Source of the DNA: Ancylostoma caninum
Lineage: Eukaryota > Nematoda > Chromadorea > Rhabditida > Ancylostomatidae
Assembly (NCBI GenBank): GCA_037903475.1
Contig: JBAJFG010000269.1
Location: 186,001 to 250,000 of the forward strand
Reading direction: 5' to 3'
DNA: 64,000 bases
Part shown: positions 44,025 through 53,762 of the stretch, piece after piece
Layout: every line of letters starts with the position of its first letter
How positions within the stretch are numbered: position 1 is the stretch's first letter
The notes under the pieces: generated by a model
Told to the model about the DNA's origin: nothing
The model's input: only the letters and a program-made list of their open reading frames with translations
Databases searched by the model: none
Made by a program: the position numbers and the translations under genes

Positions 44025-46723
44025 GAGGGATGAGCTGATACTAGATTTTCCATGACCCGGATAACGGTGCGGATAACGGATAGGGCAAAAATGACCGGAC
44101 AACGGATACCGGATAACGGATAACGGATAAATGATCCAGATGCTTCAAGGGACCACATTCTAGTTGCTGCAAAATCGATGTCGGATTTTTATACACGAGC
44201 TTTGGAATAATACTTTGAAGTGGAGAGCGATGTTCCCACAGCACTTCTGCGTATACTACGTTCGGAAGCTTATCTTCTTCTCTTTCTGTGCTTTCCCTCT
44301 ATTTCCACAATCCACTTTCCTCGGCTTTGTCGAAGGTGAATCGAAATTTAGTCGTTTGCAAAAATTCGTCTCAAACTGATTTATGGGTTTGAACTTGGTA
44401 ACAATGTTGCAGCTAGGAAGGAGACTGTTACAAGCATACGGGCTGAAATTTGATCAACACACTTCTGAAGACACTGGTGCTGTCACGAAAAGATCTGTTC
44501 AAAATCTCGAAGTTGACCATAAGATTTATTATTATGCTATTTTCGACACCGTGGAACGAGTGGACATTATGGAAAACTTGAGCAAGTGGATCCACTTCCG
44601 GTTATCCTCTGGTGTTGCAATAAGCGCAGCACCACACTTCGCACTTCAGTCGATATGGAAGGAGACACAAGCGGAAATCAAGAATTTCCCTTGTATGCCT
44701 TAATTGATGTGCTGTTTTCCTACAGATAAACACAAAACAAACCGCTTGGATGTATTTCTGTAAGGAAGAATGGGTCATGGAAATACGTCTGCTCAAAACA
44801 CCTCTGTCGCTCTCGCTGGCTCAGGAATGTGTGATTTTTGACCTGATAAACCAAACATTAGCAGGAAGATGACGAAGAGTGATGATTCAAACTACTACTT
44901 AACCGGTAAAACAAGTTCAGCATCTGACGCGGTATCACAATTTAGGGCCGACTGCCAAAACCCGGCATCGATTTCGCAACAACCTAATACAACAATAGAA
45001 ATGATAAAAGTGAGATGCGATATGAATATTGGGGAGGTTAGAGCGGAACGGGGCTGAAGCTTTGTTTGAGATTATTGCCTGACTTTGTCGGACGACCGGG
45101 AAAACATGAGCAAGAACACCTCCTTTGGGCAGGTGCAAGTCTGCTTTATGTGCTCTATGTACTTTCTCTCACTTTGCAACAGGATTGTAAACCACTGACG
45201 ACATAAAATGGGCTAGATCTCGTAATACTTAATGGAAAGGGAACTGAAAAATGCGCTAGATCGAGTAATTCTTCGTGGGATGTAGGCCATCCTCTCTTGA
45301 AAACGTGAGAAATAAAGCTATTAGGTTGTCCCATAAATAATGGCCGTTTTGGAGGTGCGCATTCCAAGGTGCGTATCTCAACTCAAACTTGAGATTTTCC
45401 CTTGAAATAAAAAGTATTATGATCAGCATTTCCTGCACATTTTAGCAGTACAGTGGAACTTATGTAAGCAAGAAAGCCGAAATCACTGGATTCAACGAAG
45501 TGCGAAAGGTCAATTTTCAGTACCCATTGATTCGCATGAATTTTCTAGCGGAAAACTGGATTCACCGCGAGCTCGAAAAGATACCCTATTAGGCAAAGGT
45601 CTGGCCAACACAATATTACAATGAGAGATCCAACGTCTCACTCAGTGAAATTTTCCTTGGTAGGATGTGAACCTATGAGGATTTGCCCGCCCCGCCAGTG
45701 GATATGAACTTATTCAGCTCACCAGAACTGAGGCATTTTCAACCGAATCTCGAAGCCAAACCCAAAATGGTAACAGACGAGGCATTTAGCAAATTCTACT
45801 CGTGGCCTGGTCTAGCTACTGTCGAACACCTCGAGTAGCATTTCATCTCCCAGAAAAAAGTTACCGTATTCTGAGATGTCAAAGTTCGTTGAGTATATCC
45901 AGATCACTCTCAGCGATGCAAGCAAGACAAAAGTCCATTTTAAGAAGCAACGTCTACTCATCACTAAAAGTGGCCCACTTTTTCGGAAAATTTCGAAACA
46001 ATGTTTATTAGAGGGATTTAAGTAAATGGTGTCGCAAGTGAAGCACTGATCGGCAATGCTTTCATTCAAAATTCACTTTGTCCATTTTTTGCCATGTTTG
46101 GCTGCCAAGAAGGCAGAGCGACTACATAGTGATTTAGTTTCGCCCAGCCTAGCTGCTAACATTTTCACGGACTGTTTCGGAATTCTCGTCTCGCCTCCAG
46201 AACTAAGCTTTCGATTCTGACAAATTTCGTGACCACGACCTGGTCAAATTTCAGAACTCGTATCGTTCTGGAAGTGTTTCTCTAGTCACAGCTTCTGCGC
46301 GCTTACAACACGACTACCTGGCCAGATGCAAAGCTAACACCAAATCTGGCTCTTATCCCATTGGGGCGAAGAAATAGTCTAAAAATTGGGAGAACACAAA
46401 AACCATGTTTTGCCTCATCTTACAATTTCGTCTGCAGAAACCAAAGAAAGGGTAACTGAGAAGTCCTTTTTAGGGTACGGATAGAGCAGGTCTTGCTCTT
46501 TGTAGTAGTCCAAAGTTTGTCCATCTAGCTTTCAAATTAATGGATTTATGAAGTCCCAAAAATTCATTACTAGGTTGCGGCCATTTTTCGTGGGACAACC
46601 TAATACTATTTTCGGCCTTATCCGCACCGTTATCCGGTGCCGAAAGTGCGGATAACGGATAGGCCAAAACCTATGGATAACGGCAAGACGGATAACCGGA
46701 TACGCACAATCCGCTCATCCCTG
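44025..46723. mobile_element. hAT element with exact 8-bp target duplication
   Basis: Flanked by ATAAAGAC at 44017-44024 and again at 46724-46731. Right end, read inward, CAGGGATGAGCGGATTGTGC; left end GAGGGATGAGCTGATACTAG, with the expected first C changed to G. Subterminal regions are dense in CGGATAACGGATA words at both ends (44055-44130, 46620-46700). The inside has one + ORF of 106 codons (44383-44703) with no recognised motif, so no transposase is evident. A mariner-type element is nested at 45321-46603, leaving about 1.4 kb of hAT sequence. Confidence 0.85.
45321..46603. mobile_element. Mariner-type element nested in the hAT element
   Basis: Ends TTAGGTTGTCCCATAAATAA and, inverted, TTAGGTTGTCCCACGAAAAA, followed by TGGCCG in both, flanked by TA (45319-45320, 46604-46605). 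The length of 1283 bp matches a full mariner, and the TTAGGTTG tip is typical. No long ORF remains and I could not see the HDN or DYHLF blocks, so any transposase is heavily decayed. Confidence 0.75.
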
Positions 46724-46929
46724 ATAAAGACTACGCACTTTTGCTCATTTACTCCACCACACCACACCTGTTCCTCAGCTTTTATATGATCTCATAATCA
46801 CCATCATTGACCAATTCTAGGATTTCGCGACACATCGAAATTCACTCATATATTGAGACACACACACTTGCTGTTATACAGAGTAAGTGCTTCATTGTGA
46901 GTCATGAGATTTATGTTTTGAAGAGGCGC

Positions 46930-47310
46930 TGTTGTGAACAACCTAAGATATTATCTAAGATATTGTATAAGGTTTACTTCTCATGTCAAGGAAATACGTC
47001 GTTCTGTCAACGACATATATTGTCCATAGGTAATATCCATTGGCACTTATGCGTGCCCTAGTTTCTCAAGTAATTGGGGCATGATCCCCTATCGTTCAGG
47101 TGTTAATAGGGCGCGGTACCGACTTTGAACATTCCCCTATCTGGCCCCCTGTGGCAAACTCACACCTAGTAGGTCGGCACCGCCCCCTGTATTCTGCATA
47201 TAAACCCCCATTTTGAACATTGTGTTACTATTCGCTCTACTCGACGAACCTATCGTCGACGGGTTGTTAATAAAGCCTTATTAACAATCTTCTCTACCAC
47301 GTACCACACA
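46930..47310 (+). repeat. 5' LTR of the BEL/Pao element
   Basis: TGTTGTGAACAACC at the start, ACCACACA at the end. A TATAAA lies at 47199-47204 and an AATAAA at 47269-47274, marking a likely promoter and polyadenylation signal. A hairpin TCGACGA/TCGTCGA is at 47241-47259. Differs from the 3' LTR at GGAAATACG (GGAAAAACG in the other) and CATTTTGAA (CATTCTGAA). Confidence 0.95.
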
Positions 47311-47311
47311 T

Positions 47312-47325
47312 TGGTGCATCGGCCG
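47312..47325 (+). other. Primer binding site, tRNA-Gly
   Basis: TGGTGCATCGGCCG starts two bases after the LTR and is complementary to the CGGCCGATGCACCA end of nematode tRNA-Gly(GCC), which I recall from Caenorhabditis. It sets the element's direction as +. Confidence 0.8.
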
Positions 47326-47346
47326 TGGTAGCCTACCCCAGCCAAC

Positions 47347-48254
47347 GTTCTGTCCCCGCGAGTCCTCCCTGAGGAACCGGATAGAACTAGGCTTCAGCAC
47401 TCTTCTAGCTTGTGTGTCCTCCCTGAGGAACGAGAAGAGTGCTTCAACTCAGTTCTTGTGCGCGAGTCCTCCCTGAGGAACCGCAAGAACAGAGGCTGCT
47501 CATTCCTGAGCCTATCTCTAACGAGAACAGGAAGAGCTTGAAATTCTTTCCACTCCAAAGGAAAGTCTTTCATCTGCCTTTGCTATTCCTGCCTGAGGAA
47601 TACAAGGCACAAAAGTCGCTCTCGCTTGCGAATCCTCCCTGAGGAACCGCGAGACCGACTCTACTCCCTTCTTGAGTTCTCTCCACAGAGAATTCGAAGG
47701 AGTATCAGTTCTTTGCTTCACAGCAAGAGCTTCTACAGCCTTTTGCGATTCCTCCCTGAGGAACTCTAAGGCAAAGTTCGTTCTCAGCCACGAATTCCTC
47801 CCTGAGGAACTTCGAGAACGCAACTTTCTCACTCCCTTCTTGAGTTCTCTTCACAGAGAATTCGAAGGAGTGTAAGTTCCTTGCTTCACAGCAAGAACTT
47901 CAACAGCCTTTTGCGATTCCTCCCTGAGGAACTCTAAGGCAAAAAGTTCGTTCTAATTCACGAGTCCTCCCTGAGGAAACTCGAGAACGCAACTTTCTCA
48001 CCTCCTTCTTGAGTTCTCTTCACAGAGAATTCGAAGGAGTGTCAGTTCTTTGCAACTCCGGCAAAAGAACTTCAACAGCTTTTTGCGATTCCTCCCTGAG
48101 GAACCCTAAAGCAAAAAAGTTCGCTCAAACTTACGAGTCCTCCCTGAGGAACCTCGAAAGCGCAACTTTTTTGCCGTTAGTTCTCTTCACAGAGAATTCA
48201 AAGGAGTCTAAGTTCAAGCGAAGAACTTTTTCTGTGATTCCTCCCTGAGGAATC
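47347..48254 (+). repeat. Leader hairpin array of the BEL/Pao element
   Basis: About twelve hairpins share a nearly constant CCTCCCTGAGG core (one has CCTGCCTGAGG), while the outer stems differ and remain complementary. Spans: 47347-47387, 47396-47443, 47452-47490, 47576-47608, 47615-47659, 47738-47772, 47779-47820, 47906-47940, 47949-47989, 48078-48112, 48122-48162, 48236-48254. Examples of stem pairs: GCACTCTTCT/AGAAGAGTGC, GTTCTTGTGCG/CGCAAGAAC, GCCTTTG/CAAGGC. Between them a second hairpin (CTCCTTCTTGAGTTCTCT / AGAGAATTCGAAGGAG) occurs at 47663-47703, 47831-47871 and 48001-48040, and decayed at 48181-48207. No long ORF crosses it on + before gag. Confidence 0.85.
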
Positions 48255-48379
48255 TTTCTCTTCCTTCCTCAAGAAAAGGAACGAGATACAAGAAGTCCCG
48301 CGTGGCAGGAAACACTCTACCTTCTGGATCAAGAGCGAATAACCTCACCAACTCGAGGAAAACTACAAAAGATCCGAAG

Positions 48380-50584
48380 ATGACGGAAATTCAAGTGTTT
48401 AAGACAAGGATCACGAGCGCTTGCGCATTTCTCAACACGAATCAAGCTGAAATGAATCAGCTTGATCAACCATTCGCATTCCCTACCGACAAAAAGGAAT
48501 GCCAGAGCTATATAAGAGAGAAAATGACATCTGTAAACCATCTGCAAAGACGAATAAAGAATGCCAAGGATCATCTCGACACTCAAATCACAGCCGCCAT
48601 CAGCAGTATCAATACTCGTCTGGAACAAAAGGAGCGAGAAAAACTGATGAGCGAACTGAATAAACATCTGGAATCAGACTCGAACAGTCTCGACTTCACG
48701 ACTATGCAATGGCTGAACCAAATCGAGTTCAGAAAAGAGGAATTGACACAGCAAAGTGAACTCATCACTGCATCTCTTCCAGTGGGAAGAGCGTCCACTT
48801 CCAGCAACGACAATCCGGATTGGACAAGCAGTAGCTCAACGCAACCAGAACGGACCGAACGAAGCATTCAGATCCGTCGTCCTCTCCTCGAAGTACCACC
48901 TTTCTCAGGAAACTTTCGAGAATTTAACGCATTCTGGTCCGTCTTCGAGTCCTTAATCCACAACGATAGGGAGATTTCGGACACAGAAAAATTCCTCTTC
49001 CTGAAGCAAGCCTTGAGAGGAAAAGCAGCTGCGGCAATCCAGTGCCTCCCTGTTATAGGGGAAAAATACCAAACAGCTGTAAATACCCTCAAGAAGAACT
49101 TCGACAAATCAGCAAGCATGGCCGACATCCTCATAAACGAGATTGAACGGCTACCAAGAGCTAAAGGAGAACCACATAGCTGCAGAGATACCTTTGAAGC
49201 AATCAACTCTCGTATGAGTCATCTGGAACAAACAGGAATTCCGATGAACGCCGATCGGATGTGGCGACGTCTTATCCTCTCAAAGTTCCCAGAATTCGTC
49301 TGCAGAACAGTCATTCAAAAGGAGAACGAAGCTGGAAACGCATTCGATGTGAATGACATTATCACGGCAATTGATGACATCATTGCCTTACAAGAGACCA
49401 CCTCACTCACCACCAAAACCCTCTTCGATGTGGGACAAACCAGAAACACCATTGAAAGGCAAAATGGACGGACAGAGAAACGCTTCACAGAAAAACGTTT
49501 CAAAACCACGTGCTTATGTGGCGGAACGCATCCACCACAATTCTGCAAGAAATTCAGCACTGTCGAATCTCGTCGTGAAGAGGCTCGGAGACAAAGAGCA
49601 TGTTGGAAATGCTTCGACAAAAGCCACAACTCACGAGATTGCAGAAACTTTGGACCCTGTCCGAAATGCAATGATTCCCACCATTCAGCACTTTGCTCTT
49701 CGAGAAGGAACGAACCAGAGACAATGCACATGCCAAAGCCACGACCCTGGCAACCAGCTATGAGAGACAACCAACAATTCTCTTCGAGGCCTGCGAACCA
49801 GACACCTTCAAATCGACAGAAGCAGCCTCAGTCGAGACCTGGAAGGGAGACAAATACTGTTCAAACCCATCAGAACTCCACCTCTCCCGCAATGGATTTG
49901 TCATTCGATTCGAAGGCTCAAACATTCAACCAGTACGTCCTCCAGATCGCCTCAGCAATGATCTTCAATGAAGCCGAACAGGACTACGAGTCAGTGACAA
50001 TGCTCCTTGACTCAGGAGCCCAAAGAAGCTTCATCAAGTCGCATGTCAGCAACACACTGAAGCTGCCAACCATCAGTTCTACATCATTCACTACTACGGA
50101 AATGGGTGAACTGAGAGAGACCTTCACTTCAAGTGAAGTACCTATCACCCTTAAAGGGTTACATGGCACGAAAAAGCTCCAACGTTTGTCGGTTTATACC
50201 AAGGAAAGACTGACCGCCAAAACGAGGACTGCAGAATTGTCTAAAGAAGACAAGCGCTTCATCAAAGACAAAAGGATCACGCTAGCCCAAGATGATCTCA
50301 AGTGTTCCGATGTCTCTCCAGACCTGCTCATCGGACAGGACCTATTGAGCACCATAATCGATCATAGTGCTCCCATCCTTCATCTTCCATCTGGACTTAT
50401 CCTAACACCCACAGTGTTTGGATACACGATCTCCGGAACTAGCGAAGCTCATCTGTCCAGTGATACAAGCTCAGCGAGCAGCTCACTCATAGTCGCTACA
50501 CCCTTTGTAACATCACCAAGGGACGACTACAAAAAGGACATCAAACACCTGTATGAAGATGAAAGTTCAGGATACGGTAGGTAA
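48380..50584 (+). CDS. Gag-protease polyprotein of the BEL/Pao element
   Basis: First in-frame ATG is 48380, giving 734 residues; the frame is open back to a GTG at 48302. It makes the particle protein and an aspartic protease. A Gag domain of the kind common in BEL/Pao elements spans about residues 170-270 (LEVPPFSGNFREFNAFW and LKQALRGKAAAAIQ). Then come three zinc-binding knuckles: CLCGGTHPPQFC, CWKCFDKSHNSRDC (CX2CX4HX4C) and CPKCNDSHHSALC. Next is the retropepsin-type motif MLLDSGAQRSFI, whose DSGA holds the catalytic Asp. The ORF stops just where the inverted pol segment begins; the last few codons overlap the antisense pol ORF by 58 bp. No internal stop, so recently functional. In normal relatives, RT follows in the same direction. 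Confidence 0.9.
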   Translation: MTEIQVFKTRITSACAFLNTNQAEMNQLDQPFAFPTDKKECQSYIREKMTSVNHLQRRIKNAKDHLDTQITAAISSINTRLEQKEREKLMSELNKHLESDSNSLDFTTMQWLNQIEFRKEELTQQSELITASLPVGRASTSSNDNPDWTSSSSTQPERTERSIQIRRPLLEVPPFSGNFREFNAFWSVFESLIHNDREISDTEKFLFLKQALRGKAAAAIQCLPVIGEKYQTAVNTLKKNFDKSASMADILINEIERLPRAKGEPHSCRDTFEAINSRMSHLEQTGIPMNADRMWRRLILSKFPEFVCRTVIQKENEAGNAFDVNDIITAIDDIIALQETTSLTTKTLFDVGQTRNTIERQNGRTEKRFTEKRFKTTCLCGGTHPPQFCKKFSTVESRREEARRQRACWKCFDKSHNSRDCRNFGPCPKCNDSHHSALCSSRRNEPETMHMPKPRPWQPAMRDNQQFSSRPANQTPSNRQKQPQSRPGRETNTVQTHQNSTSPAMDLSFDSKAQTFNQYVLQIASAMIFNEAEQDYESVTMLLDSGAQRSFIKSHVSNTLKLPTISSTSFTTTEMGELRETFTSSEVPITLKGLHGTKKLQRLSVYTKERLTAKTRTAELSKEDKRFIKDKRITLAQDDLKCSDVSPDLLIGQDLLSTIIDHSAPILHLPSGLILTPTVFGYTISGTSEAHLSSDTSSASSSLIVATPFVTSPRDDYKKDIKHLYEDESSGYGR

Positions 50585-53052
50585 TCTGGATCATCTTCAT
50601 CGGTTCTTGGCGATAACTGTGTTGTTCCATGACGAATATCCTTATAAACGAAGTCGATCGGTCTAAGGATCTCGCACGGTGAGTTTTGATCGCCTAGCGT
50701 CGTGAGTGGTCTGGAGTTCACTACACTTTCAATCTCGCATAATGTGGTATGGAATAGCTCCTCTGTGAGCTTGCGACGTCCAACTGTTTTCTGGAGAGAT
50801 CGCTTGACCGTACCGACCATTCTTTCCCATACTCCTCCCATCCATGGCGAAGAGGGAGGGATGAAGTTCCAGGAGATCTTATGTTCGGCTAGGAATAAAG
50901 ATAGATGAACATCATCCTCGTTGACATCGGCTTTACTCAGCAATGTTTCGGCGAGTTGGAAGTTAGTCCCATTATCGCTTATGATTTTCTGGGGAACTCC
51001 ACGTCTTGCGATGAATCTCTTTAGTGTGAAGATGAAGCTTTTCGCAGAGAGATCTGTAGCTACTTCGAGATGAACTAGCCTCGTGACGAGACAAGTGAAC
51101 AGTACGACGTAACGTTTAGTTTCCTCGCTTTGAAGTCCTTTGATCAGTACTGGACCCATGAGATCCACTCCGGTGTAAGTGAACGGTGGCGATTCAGTGA
51201 CGCGTTCCTTTGGTAGTGGACCCATGTTCGGATATTTGAACGGTGCGGCGTTGAATCGTCTGCAGATGGCGCAGTTTCTGAGTACTCGTTTGCAAAGTAC
51301 TCTGTCCTGAGGTATCCAATAGCTTTGACGGATGTTGTACAGGAGTTGATTCAATCCGCAGTGCGATAGAGAGCGATGTTGTCGTTCCGCAATTAGCTGT
51401 CCGAGCTTGCTCTGCTTCGGTATATGGATTGGATTTGCAGCATCGTAACTGATATCGGCGTTCTGTAGTCGACCAAACTTTCTCAGAATCCGGTTCTCAT
51501 CATAGTTGACATTGAGCTGCTTGTTCTGAATCAGTACATCAGATCCGTATATGCTTTGCTCCTGTCGAATTATGAGAGCTTCTGCCTGGATGATTTCGTC
51601 TGCCGATGGCGTTGTCGTGAGCAATCCATTGCGCTGGATATTGAGGTACTTCTGCTTGCTTGTGTTTCTTATGAAGCGAGCACAGTATGCGACTACTCTT
51701 GACAGTCTTGAGAGATTGCTTATTTTGTCCGTTGGCCAGACTGGATCGATTGCTGTGACTGAGGTGTAAAGACCGGCATCTTCCTCGTCATCGGGTTCCT
51801 GTGAGCGCAGGTCTGTTGCTTTCTTGACTGGCCAGTCTTCCGACGATTGGTTGAGCCATGTCGGGCCGCACCACCACGTGTGGTTGGCGAATTCTTCCTT
51901 CGGAATTCCGCGTGTCGCGCAGTCGGCGATGTTCTCATGTGTTGGTACATGGTAGAATGACACGGGAATTTGTTCGGAAAGCCTCTTTCTGATGAGTCCA
52001 ATTTTCTGGACCAGTGTAGAGACGGTAGGAGGTAGACGTTTGGTTCCATGAATCCAGCACAAAGCAATTGTTGAGTCACTGAATACACTGATTTGTCCAA
52101 TCTTCAGGTTGATCTTCTCGATCGTAGATTCTGTTAGGCTCAGTCCTATGAATATGGAGAGCAGCTCTAGTCGAGGAATTGTTTGCTCTTTGTTGATGGG
52201 AGCAACCTTTGACTTTGCCGTGAAGAGTCGTGATTCCGTCTGACCACTCTCGGATGTCGAGGTGACATATATGGAACAGGCGTAGACTCTTTCGGAGCTG
52301 TCGACAAACACAGAAACCGTGTGGCTTGCGGCCGTGTCTACAGAGATCTTCCTTGGCAGCTCTTTTTCGAAACCGCTGATGTTGGCTTTGATGGATCTCC
52401 AGGTTTCCTGATCTGTTTGCAGCAGTTCAGTGTCCCATCCGTACTTCTGCTTGTGCAGGTCTTGGAGGAACACTTTAGCAGGCGTCATCAAAGGAGTGAG
52501 TAAGCCGAGAGGATCGTAGCAGTATCCGTTGATCTGGCTTAGCACAGTCCGTTTCGAAATCTTGCCGCTTCCTTTGTCGTTACATTTGAATGAAATCGTA
52601 TCGTCTGTGGAGTTCCAACAAATTCCGAGAATTTTCGTTGAAGAGTTGGTGGCTCTGTCATATCCCCTGATCCTTTTGTTGACTTCGACATTATTAGAGA
52701 GGTAGTCGCGAAGGTTCATTCCAATGGATGAGAATATCTTCTTTGACTCTTCATACTTTGCTAGTAGCTCGTCTGGAGTTTCGCCTTCTAGCAGAACGTT
52801 GTCTACGTAGAGTGAGTTCGACAGTTCCTGTCCTAGTACTGATGACGTTTCTTCGATGTGTTTCAGCAATGATTGGTTTAGTATTGCTGGTCCAGCATTC
52901 ACTCCAAATGGAACTCTGCAGAATCGGAAGTATCGCAGATTGGATCCTTGTGCTGGTTTGCTGAGATCCTTCACCCATAGGAAACGAGTAACATCTCTGT
53001 GGTCCTCAGGCAGACGTATTTGTAGGAATGCCTTTTGAATATCGGCCGTCAT
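50527..53052 (-). CDS. Pol (RT, RNase H, integrase) in antisense to gag
   Basis: An 841-codon ORF on the minus strand, open and uninterrupted. It begins inside the RT at motif A (MTADIQKAFLQIRL, catalytic Asp), with pol-like sequence reaching back to about 53100; the RT fingers region is missing. YVDN (motif C) is in SLYVDNVLLEG. RNase H follows (VFVDSS, FSDSTIALCWI). The integrase has the HHCC-like finger (HRSLSHCGLNQLL then NCAICRR) and the DDE core (GVDLMGPV, ISDNGTNFQ, GGVWERMVGTVKRSL). The C-terminus ends in DEDDPDYLPY and then about a dozen residues encoded by the antisense of gag. Domain order is that of BEL/Pao. In minus orientation it has no LTR promoter of its own. Either a real inversion with end deletions or a mis-assembly. 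Confidence 0.9.
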   Translation of the reverse strand: MTADIQKAFLQIRLPEDHRDVTRFLWVKDLSKPAQGSNLRYFRFCRVPFGVNAGPAILNQSLLKHIEETSSVLGQELSNSLYVDNVLLEGETPDELLAKYEESKKIFSSIGMNLRDYLSNNVEVNKRIRGYDRATNSSTKILGICWNSTDDTISFKCNDKGSGKISKRTVLSQINGYCYDPLGLLTPLMTPAKVFLQDLHKQKYGWDTELLQTDQETWRSIKANISGFEKELPRKISVDTAASHTVSVFVDSSERVYACSIYVTSTSESGQTESRLFTAKSKVAPINKEQTIPRLELLSIFIGLSLTESTIEKINLKIGQISVFSDSTIALCWIHGTKRLPPTVSTLVQKIGLIRKRLSEQIPVSFYHVPTHENIADCATRGIPKEEFANHTWWCGPTWLNQSSEDWPVKKATDLRSQEPDDEEDAGLYTSVTAIDPVWPTDKISNLSRLSRVVAYCARFIRNTSKQKYLNIQRNGLLTTTPSADEIIQAEALIIRQEQSIYGSDVLIQNKQLNVNYDENRILRKFGRLQNADISYDAANPIHIPKQSKLGQLIAERQHRSLSHCGLNQLLYNIRQSYWIPQDRVLCKRVLRNCAICRRFNAAPFKYPNMGPLPKERVTESPPFTYTGVDLMGPVLIKGLQSEETKRYVVLFTCLVTRLVHLEVATDLSAKSFIFTLKRFIARRGVPQKIISDNGTNFQLAETLLSKADVNEDDVHLSLFLAEHKISWNFIPPSSPWMGGVWERMVGTVKRSLQKTVGRRKLTEELFHTTLCEIESVVNSRPLTTLGDQNSPCEILRPIDFVYKDIRHGTTQLSPRTDEDDPDYLPYPELSSSYRCLMSFL

Positions 53053-53100
53053 CGTGTATTGATGTGTTCGAAACCTCAGCAGAATCTCGTGGATGTTGCG

Positions 53101-53205
53101 ATAGAGAACTGGAAGACAGCTGTCATGACGTTCGTCGCCGTTGCTGTTTTCATCGGCATGGGAACTTTTATGGTTCCGAAACTAGTCGCAAAACTCGTGT
53201 GTTAG
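53101..53205 (+). CDS. Transmembrane tail fragment before the 3' LTR
   Basis: On +, the frame through ENWKTAVMTFVAVAVFIGMG and MVPKLVAKLVC ends at TAG 53203. A hydrophobic helix with a short basic tail is what remains. Its left edge coincides with the right breakpoint of the inverted pol segment (about 53100). It could be the membrane anchor of an envelope-like or pol-tail ORF lost in the rearrangement, as some nematode BEL/Pao elements carry an envelope-like ORF at this place. Too short for a family call. Confidence 0.45.
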   Translation: MENWKTAVMTFVAVAVFIGMGTFMVPKLVAKLVC

Positions 53206-53381
53206 AACTATGTTGTTTTGTTTTCGATTTCTTGTTGTGATTTTAGATATTTGTTCATTATAGTCATTGTCAGTCATTGTCATTAATATACTGTTATTTA
53301 GTGATGTTATTTCACTTGCATTTGTACACATGCATTGTACATTGTATCTCGTATGCTACCGCATTTCTCGCCCGCCCCCAG

Positions 53382-53762
53382 TGTTGTGAACAACCTAAGA
53401 TATTATCTAAGATATTGTATAAGGTTTACTTCTCATGTCAAGGAAAAACGTCGTTCTGTCAACGACATATATTGTCCATAGGTAATATCCATTGGCACTT
53501 ATGCGTGCCCTAGTTTCTCAAGTAATTGGGGCATGATCCCCTATCGTTCAGGTGTTAATAGGGCGCGGTACCGACTTTGAACATTCCCCTATCTGGCCCC
53601 CTGTGGCAAACTCACACCTAGTAGGTCGGCACCGCCCCCTGTATTCTGCATATAAACCCCCATTCTGAACATTGTGTTACTATTCGCTCTACTCGACGAA
53701 CCTATCGTCGACGGGTTGTTAATAAAGCCTTATTAACAATCTTCTCTACCACGTACCACACA
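53382..53762 (+). repeat. 3' LTR of the BEL/Pao element
   Basis: 381 bp, same length as the 5' LTR with two visible differences. Preceded by CTCGCCCGCCCCCAG, which is pyrimidine-rich on +, unlike a usual polypurine tract. Confidence 0.95.

Larger units (their letters stand above)
46930..53762 (+). mobile_element. BEL/Pao LTR retrotransposon, rearranged, 6.8 kb
   Basis: Bounded by two 381-bp LTRs that start TG and end CA, with GGCGC duplicated outside (46925-46929, 53763-53767). Five-base duplications fit BEL/Pao. Order on +: LTR, tRNA-Gly primer site, structured leader, gag-protease ORF. Then comes the pol segment in reverse orientation, a short + strand transmembrane tail and the 3' LTR. 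The two LTRs differ at two positions by eye, so the insertion is young. Pol being on the opposite strand from gag, with its 5' part missing, means this copy cannot make a normal Gag-Pol. A mis-assembled inversion must be excluded. Confidence 0.9.

Noticed and set aside
44383..44703. hAT transposase fragment
   Set aside because: The 106-codon ORF lacks any hAT dimerisation-domain or catalytic motif I can see.
47518..47832. ORFs over the leader hairpin array
   Set aside because: Periodic Ser/Arg/Glu-rich products of the repeated CCTCCCTGAGGAA core; upstream of gag with no motif.
49315..49770. Minus-strand ORF of 151 codons inside gag
   Set aside because: Antisense shadow of the zinc-knuckle region.
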